Assembly (NCBI RefSeq): GCF_025808395.1
Contig: NZ_CP075524.1
Coordinates: 1,984,001 to 2,048,000 of the forward strand
Source: Microcella sp.
Lineage (GTDB): Bacteria; Actinomycetota; Actinomycetes; Actinomycetales; Microbacteriaceae
DNA: 64,000 bases
Direction: 5' to 3'
A program made the position numbers and the translations under genes. The notes under the pieces are model-generated. The model did no database searches. It was not told where the DNA came from and worked only from the letters and a program-made list of their open reading frames with translations. Below, in pieces: positions 11,674 through 20,068 of this stretch. Position 1 is the stretch's first letter. The number at the start of each line of letters is the position of its first letter.

Positions 11674-12441
11674 TCAGGCTGCGGCGACGAGCCGAAGTCT
11701 GCGCCACGCTGCGACCGTCGCCGCGCACAGCAGCAGGCCCGTGGTCGCCGCGACGACGAGGCCTGCGATGCTCGCGCCGTCTGCGCCGAACATCGCCCAG
11801 AGGGTGGGCGACGAGAAGGCGAACCAGTCGCCGGCGCCGAGCACCACCGCCACCTGGCTCGCGGCGACGAGCGCGATGATGACGCCGATCGGCGCGAGGT
11901 AGCCGCGCGAGAGCGTCGCGACAAGCGAGGCCACCGAGCTGAGCAGCGCCGTGATGAGCAGCGCCGTGCCGAGCCGGCCGATCGCACCCCAGGTCTCGAG
12001 CCCGGGCCAGCCGTAGCCGAGGGCGAGCATCACGACGACCATGGCCGTGAGTACGAGCACGGTCACCACGGCGCACCACACGACGTGCACGATCAGCTTC
12101 GCGAAGGCGATCGTCGAGCGCGACGTGGGGCGGGCGAACAGGCCGGCGATCGTGCCGTCGACGAATTCGCGGCCGGTGATCCACGCGGCGCAGACGCCGA
12201 AGGCCAGCAGCGAGGCGACTGCGGCAATCTGCGTCGCGACGGCGACGAAGCTCGGGGCGTCGCTCACCGCGAATGCGGCGAACTTCTCGCCAGCGAGGGT
12301 GGGTGCGGCACCGATGTCGAGCGTCATGGCAGAGGTGATGCCCACGACCCCGACGACGAGCAGAGACCCGGCGATCGCGGCGACGCGCGACGCGCGAAGC
12401 TTGCGCACCTCGGCGCGCAGCGCCCGAGCGATGGCGCTCAC
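11674..12441 (-). CDS. ABC-2 type transporter permease
   Basis: The 255-residue protein has six predicted membrane segments (for example IAGSLLVVGVVGITSAM near residue 25 and a C-terminal LVVAATTGLLLCAATVAAW). The ITGREFVDGTIAGLFARPTSRSTIAFAKL segment is the cytoplasmic signature of ABC-2 permeases of the BcrB/LanFEG type. It overlaps the ATPase gene by four bases (ATGA) and forms a TetR-ATPase-permease operon that probably exports a peptide, antibiotic or lipid. The substrate is unknown. Confidence 0.85.
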   Translation of the reverse strand: MSAIARALRAEVRKLRASRVAAIAGSLLVVGVVGITSAMTLDIGAAPTLAGEKFAAFAVSDAPSFVAVATQIAAVASLLAFGVCAAWITGREFVDGTIAGLFARPTSRSTIAFAKLIVHVVWCAVVTVLVLTAMVVVMLALGYGWPGLETWGAIGRLGTALLITALLSSVASLVATLSRGYLAPIGVIIALVAASQVAVVLGAGDWFAFSSPTLWAMFGADGASIAGLVVAATTGLLLCAATVAAWRRLRLVAAA

Positions 12442-13145
12442 CAGGTCACCCCATCGATCTGCGCGACGAGCGAGAAGAAGGCTCGCTCGAGGTCTGCCCC
12501 ACCGGGGTCGAGCTCGCCAACGATGCCGCCCCGGTGGATGACGGTGATGCGATGGGCGACGCGCGCGACCTCATCGAGGTGATGGCTCGAGACGAGCACG
12601 GCCGCGCCAGCGGCCGCGCGATCACGCAGACTGCCGCGCAGCGCGATCGTCGCGGCCGGATCGAGCGCGTTGGTCGGCTCGTCGAGCACGAGCAAGCGCG
12701 GGGCCGCGAGCAGTGCCGCGGCGATGCCGGTGCGCTGGCGGTTTCCTGACGACAGCGCCGAGACGCGCTTGGCACGCATGGGCTCGAGCGCGAGCTCGGC
12801 GATGACGTCGTCAACCGCGCCCGCAGGGGCATCGGCGAGTTCTGCCGCCACTCGCAGGGTGCCCTCGACCGTGTGGTCTGGGTACGCGAAGGGTCGGCCG
12901 ACGTAGTGGCCGACGGCCCCCCAGTCGACCCCGTGATCGATGCCTCGGCCCCCGATGCAGATGGTGCCCGAGCTGAACGGCACCATGCCGAGCGTGGCGC
13001 TCATGAGCGTCGACTTGCCCGCGCCATTGAGCCCGACGAGCGCGTGGATCTCGCCGGCGTCGACCCTCAGGCTGACCTCTGCGATGCCCGCACCGCCGCG
13101 ATAGGTAACAGAAGCGCGATCGATCTCGAGCATGGCGGCGCTCAT
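12438..13145 (-). CDS. ABC transporter ATP-binding protein
   Basis: The 235-residue protein is an ABC ATPase with Walker A GLNGAGKST (about 38-46), signature SALSSGNRQRTGIAAALL (in place of LSGGQ) and Walker B LLVLDEPTNALDP, followed by the H-loop VSSHHLDEVARVAH. It resembles BcrA-type exporter ATPases. It overlaps the tetR stop and the permease start by four bases each, so the three genes are translationally coupled. Confidence 0.92.
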   Translation of the reverse strand: MSAAMLEIDRASVTYRGGAGIAEVSLRVDAGEIHALVGLNGAGKSTLMSATLGMVPFSSGTICIGGRGIDHGVDWGAVGHYVGRPFAYPDHTVEGTLRVAAELADAPAGAVDDVIAELALEPMRAKRVSALSSGNRQRTGIAAALLAAPRLLVLDEPTNALDPAATIALRGSLRDRAAAGAAVLVSSHHLDEVARVAHRITVIHRGGIVGELDPGGADLERAFFSLVAQIDGVTW

Positions 13146-13687
13146 CGTGCCGCCCTGAGGGTGTCGAGTGCGCGGCCCACGGTCTGGGCGAGCTGCGGTG
13201 CGTCGTCAACCGTGCGCGTGAGGGCGGCCGTGATCGCCGCGAGCACCGCGGCCGCCGCGACGTGCGACTGCACAGCATCAGCGCCGTCGGCCACGAGTTG
13301 CTCGGCGATGAGGTTCTGCGTCACGAGGTTGTTCTCGGCGATGGGCCCGATGAGCTCGGGCGTCGTCGCGACGATGCGCGCCCGACGTGCTGCGAACTCG
13401 TCGTCGGCAACCTCGAGGTGGCGCAGGGCGAGCGTCAGAGCATCCATCACCCGCACGATCGGTGGCAGCTGACTCGGCTGCGCCGCGACGGCGTCGACGA
13501 TGCGAGGGTCGAACGGGTCGTCGATCGCGAGTGCCGCCTTGGTCGAGTAGTGCCGATACACCGTCATCTCGCTCACTCCCGCGCGCTCGGCCACCTCTGA
13601 CACCGAGGTCGCGGCGAAGCCCTGTGCTTCGAAGAGATCGACGGCCGCGTGCTGAATGCGAGCACGAGTCTGAGCGGTGCGGTTCAC
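13142..13687 (-). CDS. TetR-family regulator of the adjacent ABC exporter
   Basis: The 181-residue protein has a TetR N-terminal HTH (RIQHAAVDLFEAQGFAATSVSEVAERAGVSEMTVYRHYSTKAAL) and a helical ligand domain. The GTG start at 13687 is set by TAACAT exactly six bases upstream. A perfect palindrome overlapping that -10 element indicates autorepression. As first gene of the operon with the ABC ATPase and permease, it most likely induces the exporter when its ligand binds. Confidence 0.92.
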   Translation of the reverse strand: MNRTAQTRARIQHAAVDLFEAQGFAATSVSEVAERAGVSEMTVYRHYSTKAALAIDDPFDPRIVDAVAAQPSQLPPIVRVMDALTLALRHLEVADDEFAARRARIVATTPELIGPIAENNLVTQNLIAEQLVADGADAVQSHVAAAAVLAAITAALTRTVDDAPQLAQTVGRALDTLRAAR

Positions 13688-13711
13688 GCTCTAATGTTAG
13701 TCACTAACATT
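13688..13711 (-). promoter_or_regulatory. tetR promoter with overlapping palindromic operator
   Basis: The operator is a perfect palindrome at 13693-13711: AATGTTAGT, one central base, ACTAACATT. On the minus strand its right half supplies the -10 hexamer TAACAT (13694-13699), and six bases separate this from the GTG start. A bound repressor would cover the promoter directly. Confidence 0.75.
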
Positions 13712-13780
13712 TGCGAGGTCAAGCTCGACCGCGTCGATCTGTGTGGGCCTGAGCGCTACCGCCCGTTTACCCGTGCGGGG

Positions 13781-13792
13781 TAGCGTGAGCGC
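13781..13792 (+). promoter_or_regulatory. Leaderless-type -10 element of the MFS gene
   Basis: TAGCGT (13781-13786), six bases, then ATG at 13793. There is no Shine-Dalgarno sequence. Confidence 0.55.
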
Positions 13793-15217
13793 ATGACTGA
13801 GAAGCCTTCCGACAACGAGGTCGGATCCATCCCCCACCCCACTGACAAGACCGTTCCGGTCACGGCGAACACTGGCGCCGTCGGCGTCATGGGCCTCGAC
13901 CTGCAAGACGGCGTGCAGGTGCCCCGCAAGCGCGTCTTCGCCTGGGCGTTCTGGGACTGGGCGACGCAGCCGTTCAACACCGTGCTCATCACCTTCGTGT
14001 GGGTGCCCAGCTATCTCACGAGCACGTTCTTCGTCGACCCCGAGGTGGTGGGCACCGCCGGCGAAGAAGCAGCCCTCGGGCAGCTGGCGAGCTCGCTCGG
14101 GTTCGGCATCACCCTCGCCGGCTTCGCCATTCTGCTGCTCGCGCCCGTGCTCGGGCAGCGCGCCGACCGGGCGGGGCGGCAGAAGATGTCGCTCTTCGTC
14201 TTCACGGCGCTGCTCGTCGTCGCCCAGCTGGGTCTGGCCTTCGTGCAACCAGGCGCCCAATGGTTCTTCGTCGGGGTCTTTCTCATTGCGATCGGCAGCG
14301 TCTTCGCCGAGATCGCCAACGTCAACTACAACGCGCTGCTCATCTCGGTCTCGACCCCGAAGTCGATCGGCAAGGTCTCTGGCCTCGGCTGGGGCTTCGG
14401 CTACCTCGGCGGCATCGTCGCGCTCGCCGTCGTCGTCGGGCTGATCCTCGGCGGCGTGCTCGACGGCGACGCCGCGTCGACCTTCCAGCTCATCGCGTTC
14501 GGCAGCACGATCTGGACGATCCTCTTCGCCATCCCCATCTTCCTCAGCGTGCCCGAGCCCCCCAAGGTCGTCCAGGCCGAGCGGGTCGGCTTCTTCCGCA
14601 GCTATGTCGAGTTGGTGCGCAGCATCATCCGGCTCTACAAAGAGACGCGCCCGACGTTCTGGTTCTTGCTGGCGAGCGCCGTCTACCGAGACGGGCTCTC
14701 GGCGGTCTTCGTGTTCGGCTCGGTCATCGCGGCGATCGTGTTCGGGTTCGGATTCACCGACCTCGTGATCTTCGGCATCGCGCTCAACATCGTCGCCGGC
14801 GTCTCGACGATTCTCGCGGGTCGTCTCGACGACCACTTCGGCCCGAAGCGCGTGATACTCGTCTCAGTCTTCGGCCTCGTTGCGTGCACGCTCGTCGTGT
14901 TCTTCTTCGCCGATCTCGGTGCAGGGCTCTTCTGGGCAGCCGGCCTCGTGCTCGCCATGTTCGTCGGGCCGGCACAGGCCGCCTCGCGATCGTTCCTCGC
15001 GCGAGTCACACCCGCCGGCAAAGAGGGCGAAGTCTTCGGCCTCTATGCCACGACCGGTCGCGCGGCCGGCTGGATGGCGTCGTTGCTGTGGGGAGTGTTC
15101 ATCGCGGTCGCGGCGAGCCAGACCCTCTACGGCATCCTCGGCATCGCGCTCGTGCTGCTCGTCGGCGGAATCCTGCTGCTGTTCGTGAAGGCACCGCCGC
15201 TCGCTGCGAGGGCATAG
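13793..15217 (+). CDS. MFS transporter, UMF1/Atg22-like family
   Basis: The 474-residue protein has a soluble N-terminus of about 45 residues and then about 12 membrane segments. FAWAFWDWATQPFNTVLITFVW marks the first helix, QRADRAGRQK the first cytoplasmic loop, and ASRSFLARVTPAGKEGEVFGLYATTGRAAGW the C-terminal half; these are the signatures of UMF1/Atg22-like major facilitators. Family members are linked to amino acid or metabolite efflux, but the substrate here is unknown. It has its own leaderless-type promoter and converges on the marR gene. Confidence 0.85.
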   Translation: MTEKPSDNEVGSIPHPTDKTVPVTANTGAVGVMGLDLQDGVQVPRKRVFAWAFWDWATQPFNTVLITFVWVPSYLTSTFFVDPEVVGTAGEEAALGQLASSLGFGITLAGFAILLLAPVLGQRADRAGRQKMSLFVFTALLVVAQLGLAFVQPGAQWFFVGVFLIAIGSVFAEIANVNYNALLISVSTPKSIGKVSGLGWGFGYLGGIVALAVVVGLILGGVLDGDAASTFQLIAFGSTIWTILFAIPIFLSVPEPPKVVQAERVGFFRSYVELVRSIIRLYKETRPTFWFLLASAVYRDGLSAVFVFGSVIAAIVFGFGFTDLVIFGIALNIVAGVSTILAGRLDDHFGPKRVILVSVFGLVACTLVVFFFADLGAGLFWAAGLVLAMFVGPAQAASRSFLARVTPAGKEGEVFGLYATTGRAAGWMASLLWGVFIAVAASQTLYGILGIALVLLVGGILLLFVKAPPLAARA

Positions 15218-15238
15218 CACCCACGCCGAGCCGCACTC

Positions 15239-15727
15239 CTAGCGCGCGGCGTCGACGAATCGGGCAAGCAGCTCGGCGAACTGCCTGCGCTCGCCGGCGC
15301 TGAAGCCCTGCAGGGCTGCTTCGACGGCTGAACGGCGTTCGCGACGGCGCTCGTCGAGCACGGCCCGCCCGGCGTCGGTGAGGGCGATGACGCTGCGGCG
15401 GGCATCCGTCGGGTCAGTCGAGCGCGTCACCAAGCCGCGCTCGACGCAATCGGCGACCACGCGGCTCGCGCGCGGCTGATCGACGTGGATCGCCTCGGCG
15501 AGCTCGTTGACGCTCGCGCCGTCGCCGAGACGGTCGAGCACCGAGAGCAGGCGATAGCGCGCCATCGACGCGAAGGGATGCTCGTGGCGACCGCCCTTCC
15601 ACCCGAACGGCCCGTGCGGGCCTGGGCGGCCCGGGTGGTGGCGCTCTCGACCACCCGAGCGGCGCAGCTCGCTGATCGCGCGCTCGATGGCCTCGATCGG
15701 GTCGGTGTCGTCTGGGCGGGCATCCAT
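15239..15727 (-). CDS. MarR-family regulator with His/Gly-rich N-terminal segment
   Basis: The 162-residue protein has a winged helix (about 55-130: RYRLLSVLDRLGDGASVNELAEAIHVDQPRASRVVADCVERGLVTRSTDPTDARRSVIALTDAGR) and a C-terminal dimerisation helix. Residues 25-50 are unusually rich in His, Gly and Pro. I chose the ATG at 15727; a longer frame would read through the divergent regulatory region. TGTCA/TGACA inverted repeats lie between it and the divergent His-rich small protein, so it probably controls both genes. Confidence 0.85.
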   Translation of the reverse strand: MDARPDDTDPIEAIERAISELRRSGGRERHHPGRPGPHGPFGWKGGRHEHPFASMARYRLLSVLDRLGDGASVNELAEAIHVDQPRASRVVADCVERGLVTRSTDPTDARRSVIALTDAGRAVLDERRRERRSAVEAALQGFSAGERRQFAELLARFVDAAR

Positions 15728-15730
15728 GCA

Positions 15731-15752
15731 TGTCACGGTACATCGATTGACA
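15731..15752. promoter_or_regulatory. Inverted repeat TGTCA-N12-TGACA, candidate MarR site
   Basis: TGTCA (15731-15735) and TGACA (15748-15752) face each other four bases upstream of the marR start codon. The half-sites match the core of the perfect palindrome at 15784-15797. Confidence 0.45.
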
Positions 15753-15783
15753 CTCGACAGAGATGTATGTACAGTTACATTCA

Positions 15784-15797
15784 ATGTCACTTGACAT
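15784..15797. promoter_or_regulatory. Perfect palindrome, candidate MarR operator
   Basis: ATGTCA, two bases, TGACAT forms a perfect 14-base palindrome. It lies 23 bases before the start of the His-rich protein gene, in a markedly AT-rich stretch between the two divergent genes. Confidence 0.6.
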
Positions 15798-15819
15798 ACA
15801 AATTCTTGAAGGAGCACCG

Positions 15820-16176
15820 ATGAAGAACACGCACGACACACCCGGTCGATGGATCCACGCCCTCCGGGCACGCAAGCACGCACTCGCTCGCGAGTACTCT
15901 CGCAACCTCGACGCGACCGCTCGAGAGGGCATCAGCGACGAAGACTACGAGACCACCATGACCACGCTCGAGACGATGGCCCGCAACCTGGGCTGGGATG
16001 AGAGCCACGGCGGGCCCGATGGGCCGCCGTTCGGCCGCGGGCGACGCGGGCCCAGAGTGCACCAGCGCAAGTGGCACCACCGCGGCTGGCACCACCGCGG
16101 CTGGCATGGCCACGCTCACCAGCACGAGCACTGCCAGCACGAGCACGAGGCGCGCGAAAAACCCGCCGACGTGTGA
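15820..16176 (+). CDS. Small protein with histidine-rich C-terminal tail
   Basis: The 118-residue protein has no signal peptide. The first ~65 residues are predicted helical (RWIHALRARKHALAREYSRNL, then SDEDYETTMTTLETMARNLGWD). The last ~45 are Gly/Arg/His-rich, with HHRGW repeated twice (an exact 15-base tandem repeat) and many His plus one Cys. Such tails bind metal ions. GGAG eight bases before the ATG at 15820 sets the start, although the frame stays open upstream. It is divergent from a MarR regulator that also has a His-rich segment, with a palindrome between them. I do not recognise the family; metal storage or sensing is only an inference. Confidence 0.7.
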   Translation: MKNTHDTPGRWIHALRARKHALAREYSRNLDATAREGISDEDYETTMTTLETMARNLGWDESHGGPDGPPFGRGRRGPRVHQRKWHHRGWHHRGWHGHAHQHEHCQHEHEAREKPADV

Positions 16177-16186
16177 CAGTAGTCGC

Positions 16187-16984
16187 ATGACGACTACCGC
16201 CGAGAAGGCCGCCGCACTGACAGCACTGCACGTTCCGGGTGATCCGCTCATTGTGGTGAATGTGTGGGATGCCATGACGGCGCGCATCGTCGCCCGCACT
16301 CCGGGCGTGCGTGCGCTCGCCACGGCGAGCCACGCGGTGGCCTTCTCACTCGGCGTCGACGACGGAGAGCGCATGAGCGTCGACCTGGCGCTGAGCGCCG
16401 CCGCCCGCATCACCGCGGCCACCGAGTTGCCCGTGAGCGTCGACTTCGAAAGGGGTTACGCCCCCGACGCCGAGGGAGTGCGCGACAACGTCGCTCGACT
16501 CATTGAGGCGGGCGCCGCGGGGCTCAACATCGAAGACTCGCTCGACGGAGCCACGAGCGCGCTGCGACCGATCGACGAGGCGGCCGCTCGCGTGGCCGCA
16601 GCGCGTGCAGCCGCAGACGCGGCGGGTGTTCCGCTCGCCATCAACGCGCGCACCGACACTCTCGCGGGTGCCCCCGAAGCGTGGGGAGAAGCGATCGAGC
16701 GAGCGAACGCCTACGTCGACGCGGGCGCCACGAGCATCTTCATGCTCGGGCTGGGCACCGAAAAGCAGGTGGCGGATGCTGTGGCCGAGGTTCGCGCGCC
16801 TGTGGCAGTGTTCGCCCGCCCGGGCTACCTGTCGCTCGAGCGGCTCGCCGAACTGGGCGTGGGGCGCATCTCGTTCGGTCCCCAAGTTCTCGGCCTGACC
16901 CTGAAGCACCTCGCCGAAGCCACGGCGCAGCTCACCGCGCGGGGCGAGTACCCCGCCGAGCTCGGCTACCGTTACGAGTTGTGA
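16187..16984 (+). CDS. Isocitrate lyase/PEP mutase-family protein
   Basis: The 265-residue protein has the PEP mutase/2-methylisocitrate lyase barrel: LIVVNVWDAMTARIVA, VSVDFERGYAPD, AAGLNIEDSLDG and NARTDTL are the family's core segments. The usual lyase motif KKCGH is not present, so it belongs to the broad phosphonomutase-like group often of unknown activity (C-C or P-C bond chemistry on oxaloacetate-like substrates). The ATG at 16187 has GACAGT six bases upstream and no Shine-Dalgarno, in keeping with leaderless starts here. Its stop overlaps the next start as GTGA. Confidence 0.82.
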   Translation: MTTTAEKAAALTALHVPGDPLIVVNVWDAMTARIVARTPGVRALATASHAVAFSLGVDDGERMSVDLALSAAARITAATELPVSVDFERGYAPDAEGVRDNVARLIEAGAAGLNIEDSLDGATSALRPIDEAAARVAAARAAADAAGVPLAINARTDTLAGAPEAWGEAIERANAYVDAGATSIFMLGLGTEKQVADAVAEVRAPVAVFARPGYLSLERLAELGVGRISFGPQVLGLTLKHLAEATAQLTARGEYPAELGYRYEL

Positions 16985-17484
16985 GCACTGAACCGGTGAG
17001 CAACGAGCACGACGACGCTGACGACGACCAGCTCGCGCCGGGCTGGCAGCCCCTGCTCGAGCGGCCCGGCTACGAACAGTGGTGGGATGGCACCGACTTG
17101 CGGGGTCGCCCGCACCGAGAGCCCGACCCGTTCTCGGCCTTCACACCCGACCTCGCTCGCAGTCTGCGGCCGGGGCCGAATCGCGCCGCGCGCCTCGCCC
17201 GAATCGGTATCGTCGCGACGATCGCAGTCTTCGTGCTGCAGACGTTGACGAGCACCGGTCTCGTCGCCCTGCCAGGAGTCGACCCGCTGACCGTCACCCT
17301 CGCCGCACTCGCGATCGCCGCACTCGTCGCCGTGCTCACCGCCCTCGCCGCGGTGCTCGCACTTCGCGCGGCACCCCAACTCGGCGGCCGCGCGATCGCG
17401 ACCCTCGCCCTCGGCGTGAGCATCATCCTCGGGCTCGCTCCCGTGCTGCTACTCGTGGCGATCGGCCTCGCCGGCGGCCTGTGA
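16981..17484 (+). CDS. Hypothetical membrane protein, three predicted helices
   Basis: The 167-residue protein starts at a GTG overlapping the stop of the PEP mutase-like gene (GTGA), so it is probably translationally coupled. Residues 1-70 are soluble, acidic and then Pro/Arg-rich (ADDDQLAPGWQPLLERPGYEQWWDG). Three hydrophobic segments follow, near 74-96, 101-126 and 136-165. The arrangement resembles small actinobacterial membrane proteins of DUF4190 type, but I cannot assign a family. The 3' end overlaps the convergent lppM-like gene by 36 bases. Confidence 0.65.
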   Translation: MSTEPVSNEHDDADDDQLAPGWQPLLERPGYEQWWDGTDLRGRPHREPDPFSAFTPDLARSLRPGPNRAARLARIGIVATIAVFVLQTLTSTGLVALPGVDPLTVTLAALAIAALVAVLTALAAVLALRAAPQLGGRAIATLALGVSIILGLAPVLLLVAIGLAGGL

Positions 17485-18165
17485 GCGTGAGCGTCGACGC
17501 AGACGCAGCACGACCAGCAGCATAACGATGGCGATGAGTAGCGCAATGATCATGCCGACCCACAGCAGGGTGAGGTCGGGGCCCTCGTCAACCTGAGACT
17601 CGGCGTTGAGCGTGATGGGACGATCGAATTCGGTCGTCCACGTCACGGTGCGACCGCTCTGCGCGCCGTCATGCGACAGCACCTCGCCGGGGAAGGTCAC
17701 CGACACGGTGATGTCTCCGCTCGACTCGGCCTCAGCATCCGGATCAATTGGTTCTGCGGGAGCCTCGCTGCCCTCATCGGTGAAATCGATGACGCCAGAG
17801 ACCACCACGCGGTCGCCCGAGCGCACGATCGTCAGATTCTCAGCGTTGCCGCTGTCGGCGAAGGCGCTGAGCGGGGCGTCTCGAAGCTCGAATCGCGAGC
17901 CCACGTAGCCGTCATCGGTGTACGCGGTGCGCGTGACGCCGACGGTTCCGCTGAGGGCGGGCACGAGACTCTGCTCGAGCTGCTGCGCTCGCTCGGCGGC
18001 GACCGCCTCGCCGTCTTCGGCGTCGTCGTTGATGACGACAGCGACGACGACCGAGCCCGAGACCGTGTCGTTCGCGCTGATCGTGAGGTCGGCTTGAAAG
18101 CGAATGCAACCCGCGAGCACGAGCAGCAACAGTGCCACTGATACCGACGTAGTGAACTTTCTCAT
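17449..18165 (-). CDS. LppM-family lipoprotein
   Basis: The 238-residue protein has a lipoprotein signal peptide with lipobox LAGC (Cys20), an extracellular domain (about 21-195, starting CIRFQADLTISANDTVSGSVVVAV) and a C-terminal membrane helix (about 197-220) followed by a basic tail. This is the layout of the LppM family, whose Mycobacterium tuberculosis member affects phagosome function; the molecular role is unknown. GGGAGG sits about six bases before the ATG. The C-terminal coding region overlaps the convergent membrane-protein gene. Confidence 0.8.
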   Translation of the reverse strand: MRKFTTSVSVALLLLVLAGCIRFQADLTISANDTVSGSVVVAVVINDDAEDGEAVAAERAQQLEQSLVPALSGTVGVTRTAYTDDGYVGSRFELRDAPLSAFADSGNAENLTIVRSGDRVVVSGVIDFTDEGSEAPAEPIDPDAEAESSGDITVSVTFPGEVLSHDGAQSGRTVTWTTEFDRPITLNAESQVDEGPDLTLLWVGMIIALLIAIVMLLVVLRLRRRSRSQAAGEADRHE

Positions 18166-18232
18166 GTGTCACCCTCCCATAGGCGTTGATGGCCGGGCGT
18201 GAATCGCACAGCCTGCACTCAGGTGCGGCCCC

Positions 18233-20068
18233 TCACCGCACTCTCACGATCGCCGCCGACCGAGCTGGCAGCTCGAGCTGCGCGACCTGGTTCGCGACGT
18301 CAACATGCAGCACCGCTTCACCCGTGGTGAGCAGCACCTCAGGCATCGCCGCGGGGCGGCCCTCAGCGATCGCCACGGCGAACTCCATGACGGTCTCGCG
18401 CTCGAAAGCGACGCACACAGCGACGAGCCCCGCGGCCGGGTCATCGACACCTGCGCCGCGCAGCATGCGGAACGCTTCGGGGGGCGCGGCCTCATCGGCT
18501 CCTGAACTCGCTGCCGACGTGTGGGCGAAGCGCGGGTCGGTGAGCTCGGGCGTAGCCCGCCGCAGAGCGATGAGCTCGCGGTGCAGGTCGAGCAAGCGCG
18601 CGTGCGCGCCGTTCTCGCGTTCTGCCCAGTCGAGTCGCGAACGCTCGAACGTAGCCGGGTCTTGGGGGTCTGGCACCACTGACTCGTCCCAGCCCATCTT
18701 CACGAACTCGTCGAGGCGACCTTGCGCCGTTGCGCGACCGAGCTCGGGCTCGGGGTGCGAGGTGAAGAACTGCCACGGCGTCGACGCACCCCACTCCTCC
18801 CCCATGAAGAGCATGGGTGTGAACGGGCTCGTCAGCGAAAGCACCGCCGCAATGCTGAGCGAGTCGTCGTCGACGAGCGCCGACAAGCGATCGCCCGCGG
18901 CCCGATTGCCGATCTGGTCGTGATTCTGCGCGCACGTCACGAGTCGCCACATCGGCACTTCGGGCGAGATCGGATGCCCGTGATCACGCTCGCGAAAGCT
19001 CGAGTAGGTGCCCGCATGGAAGAACCCTCGCTCGGTCGTCGTGGCGAGTGCATCTCGAGTGGCGAAATCGGCGTAGTAGCCCGCCGACTCACCAGACACT
19101 GCAGTGTGGATCGCGTGGTGGTGGTCGTCGCTCCACTGCGCTGTCAGACCGTAGCCGCCCGCCTCGCGAGGCATGATGAGCCGCGGATCATTGAGGTCGC
19201 TCTCGGCGATGAGGGTCAGGGGACGTCCGAGGTGCGCAGAGCGGGCATCCGTCTCTTCCGCCATCGCCTGCAGAATGTGGTCGTCGGCGTCATCGACCAG
19301 CGCGTGCACGGCGTCGAGCCGCAGGCCGTCGACATGGAAGTCGTCGAACCACATCGCGAGGTTGTCGAGCACGTATCGCCGCACTTCGGGGTGCGCGACG
19401 TTGACCGAGTCTCCCCAGGTGTTGGCACTCGCATCATGCAGGTACGGCCCGAAGCGGGGTAGGTAGTTGCCGCTCGGCCCGAGGTGGTTGTAGACCACAT
19501 CTTGCACGACCGCGAGCCCGCGAGCGTGGCACGCGTCGACGAAGCGACGATACGCGGCGGGCCCGCCGTACGGCTCGTGCACGGCGAACCACAGAACGCC
19601 GTCATAGCCCCAGTTGTGGGTGCCGTTCACGGCGTTCACCGGCAGCACTTCGACGATATCGATGCCGAGCTCGACGAGGTGATCGAGACGCTCGATGGCC
19701 GAGTCGAGCGTGCCGCCGGGGGTAAAGGTGCCAATGTGCAACTCGTAGATGACGGCTCCGGCGAGCTGGCGACCGCGCCAGTGCTGGTCTGCCCAGTCGT
19801 GTGTGTTCGCATCGTCGAGGGCGCTCAAACCATGCACGCCGTCGGGCTGTCGGCGCGAGCGCGGGTCGGGAAGCGGGTGCACCGAGTCGTCGAGCACGAA
19901 GCCGTAGCGGTCGTCGCTCTCGAGCGCCGCGAGGGCGGTGAACCACCCGCCACCGGTGGCGGCCATCGGCACGCGCTCGGCATCGGCGCCGCGTTCGCGG
20001 TGCAGCTCAACCGTCTCAGCGTGCGGTGCCCAGACACGGGCGTCGACGTGGTGCGTGCGGTCAATCAT
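18233..20068 (-). CDS. treZ: Malto-oligosyltrehalose trehalohydrolase
   Basis: TreZ cleaves trehalose off maltooligosyl trehalose, the last step of the TreYZ pathway. The 611-residue protein is a GH13 enzyme with an N-terminal carbohydrate-binding domain (VDARVWAPHAETVELH...) and a barrel with VIYELHIGTFTPGGTLDSAIERLDHL, VVQDVVYNHLGPSGNYL, DGLRLDAVHAL (catalytic Asp), LIAESDLND (catalytic Glu) and CAQNHDQIGNR. The ATG at 20068 overlaps the treY stop by eight bases. Third gene of treX-treY-treZ. Confidence 0.93.
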   Translation of the reverse strand: MIDRTHHVDARVWAPHAETVELHRERGADAERVPMAATGGGWFTALAALESDDRYGFVLDDSVHPLPDPRSRRQPDGVHGLSALDDANTHDWADQHWRGRQLAGAVIYELHIGTFTPGGTLDSAIERLDHLVELGIDIVEVLPVNAVNGTHNWGYDGVLWFAVHEPYGGPAAYRRFVDACHARGLAVVQDVVYNHLGPSGNYLPRFGPYLHDASANTWGDSVNVAHPEVRRYVLDNLAMWFDDFHVDGLRLDAVHALVDDADDHILQAMAEETDARSAHLGRPLTLIAESDLNDPRLIMPREAGGYGLTAQWSDDHHHAIHTAVSGESAGYYADFATRDALATTTERGFFHAGTYSSFRERDHGHPISPEVPMWRLVTCAQNHDQIGNRAAGDRLSALVDDDSLSIAAVLSLTSPFTPMLFMGEEWGASTPWQFFTSHPEPELGRATAQGRLDEFVKMGWDESVVPDPQDPATFERSRLDWAERENGAHARLLDLHRELIALRRATPELTDPRFAHTSAASSGADEAAPPEAFRMLRGAGVDDPAAGLVAVCVAFERETVMEFAVAIAEGRPAAMPEVLLTTGEAVLHVDVANQVAQLELPARSAAIVRVR

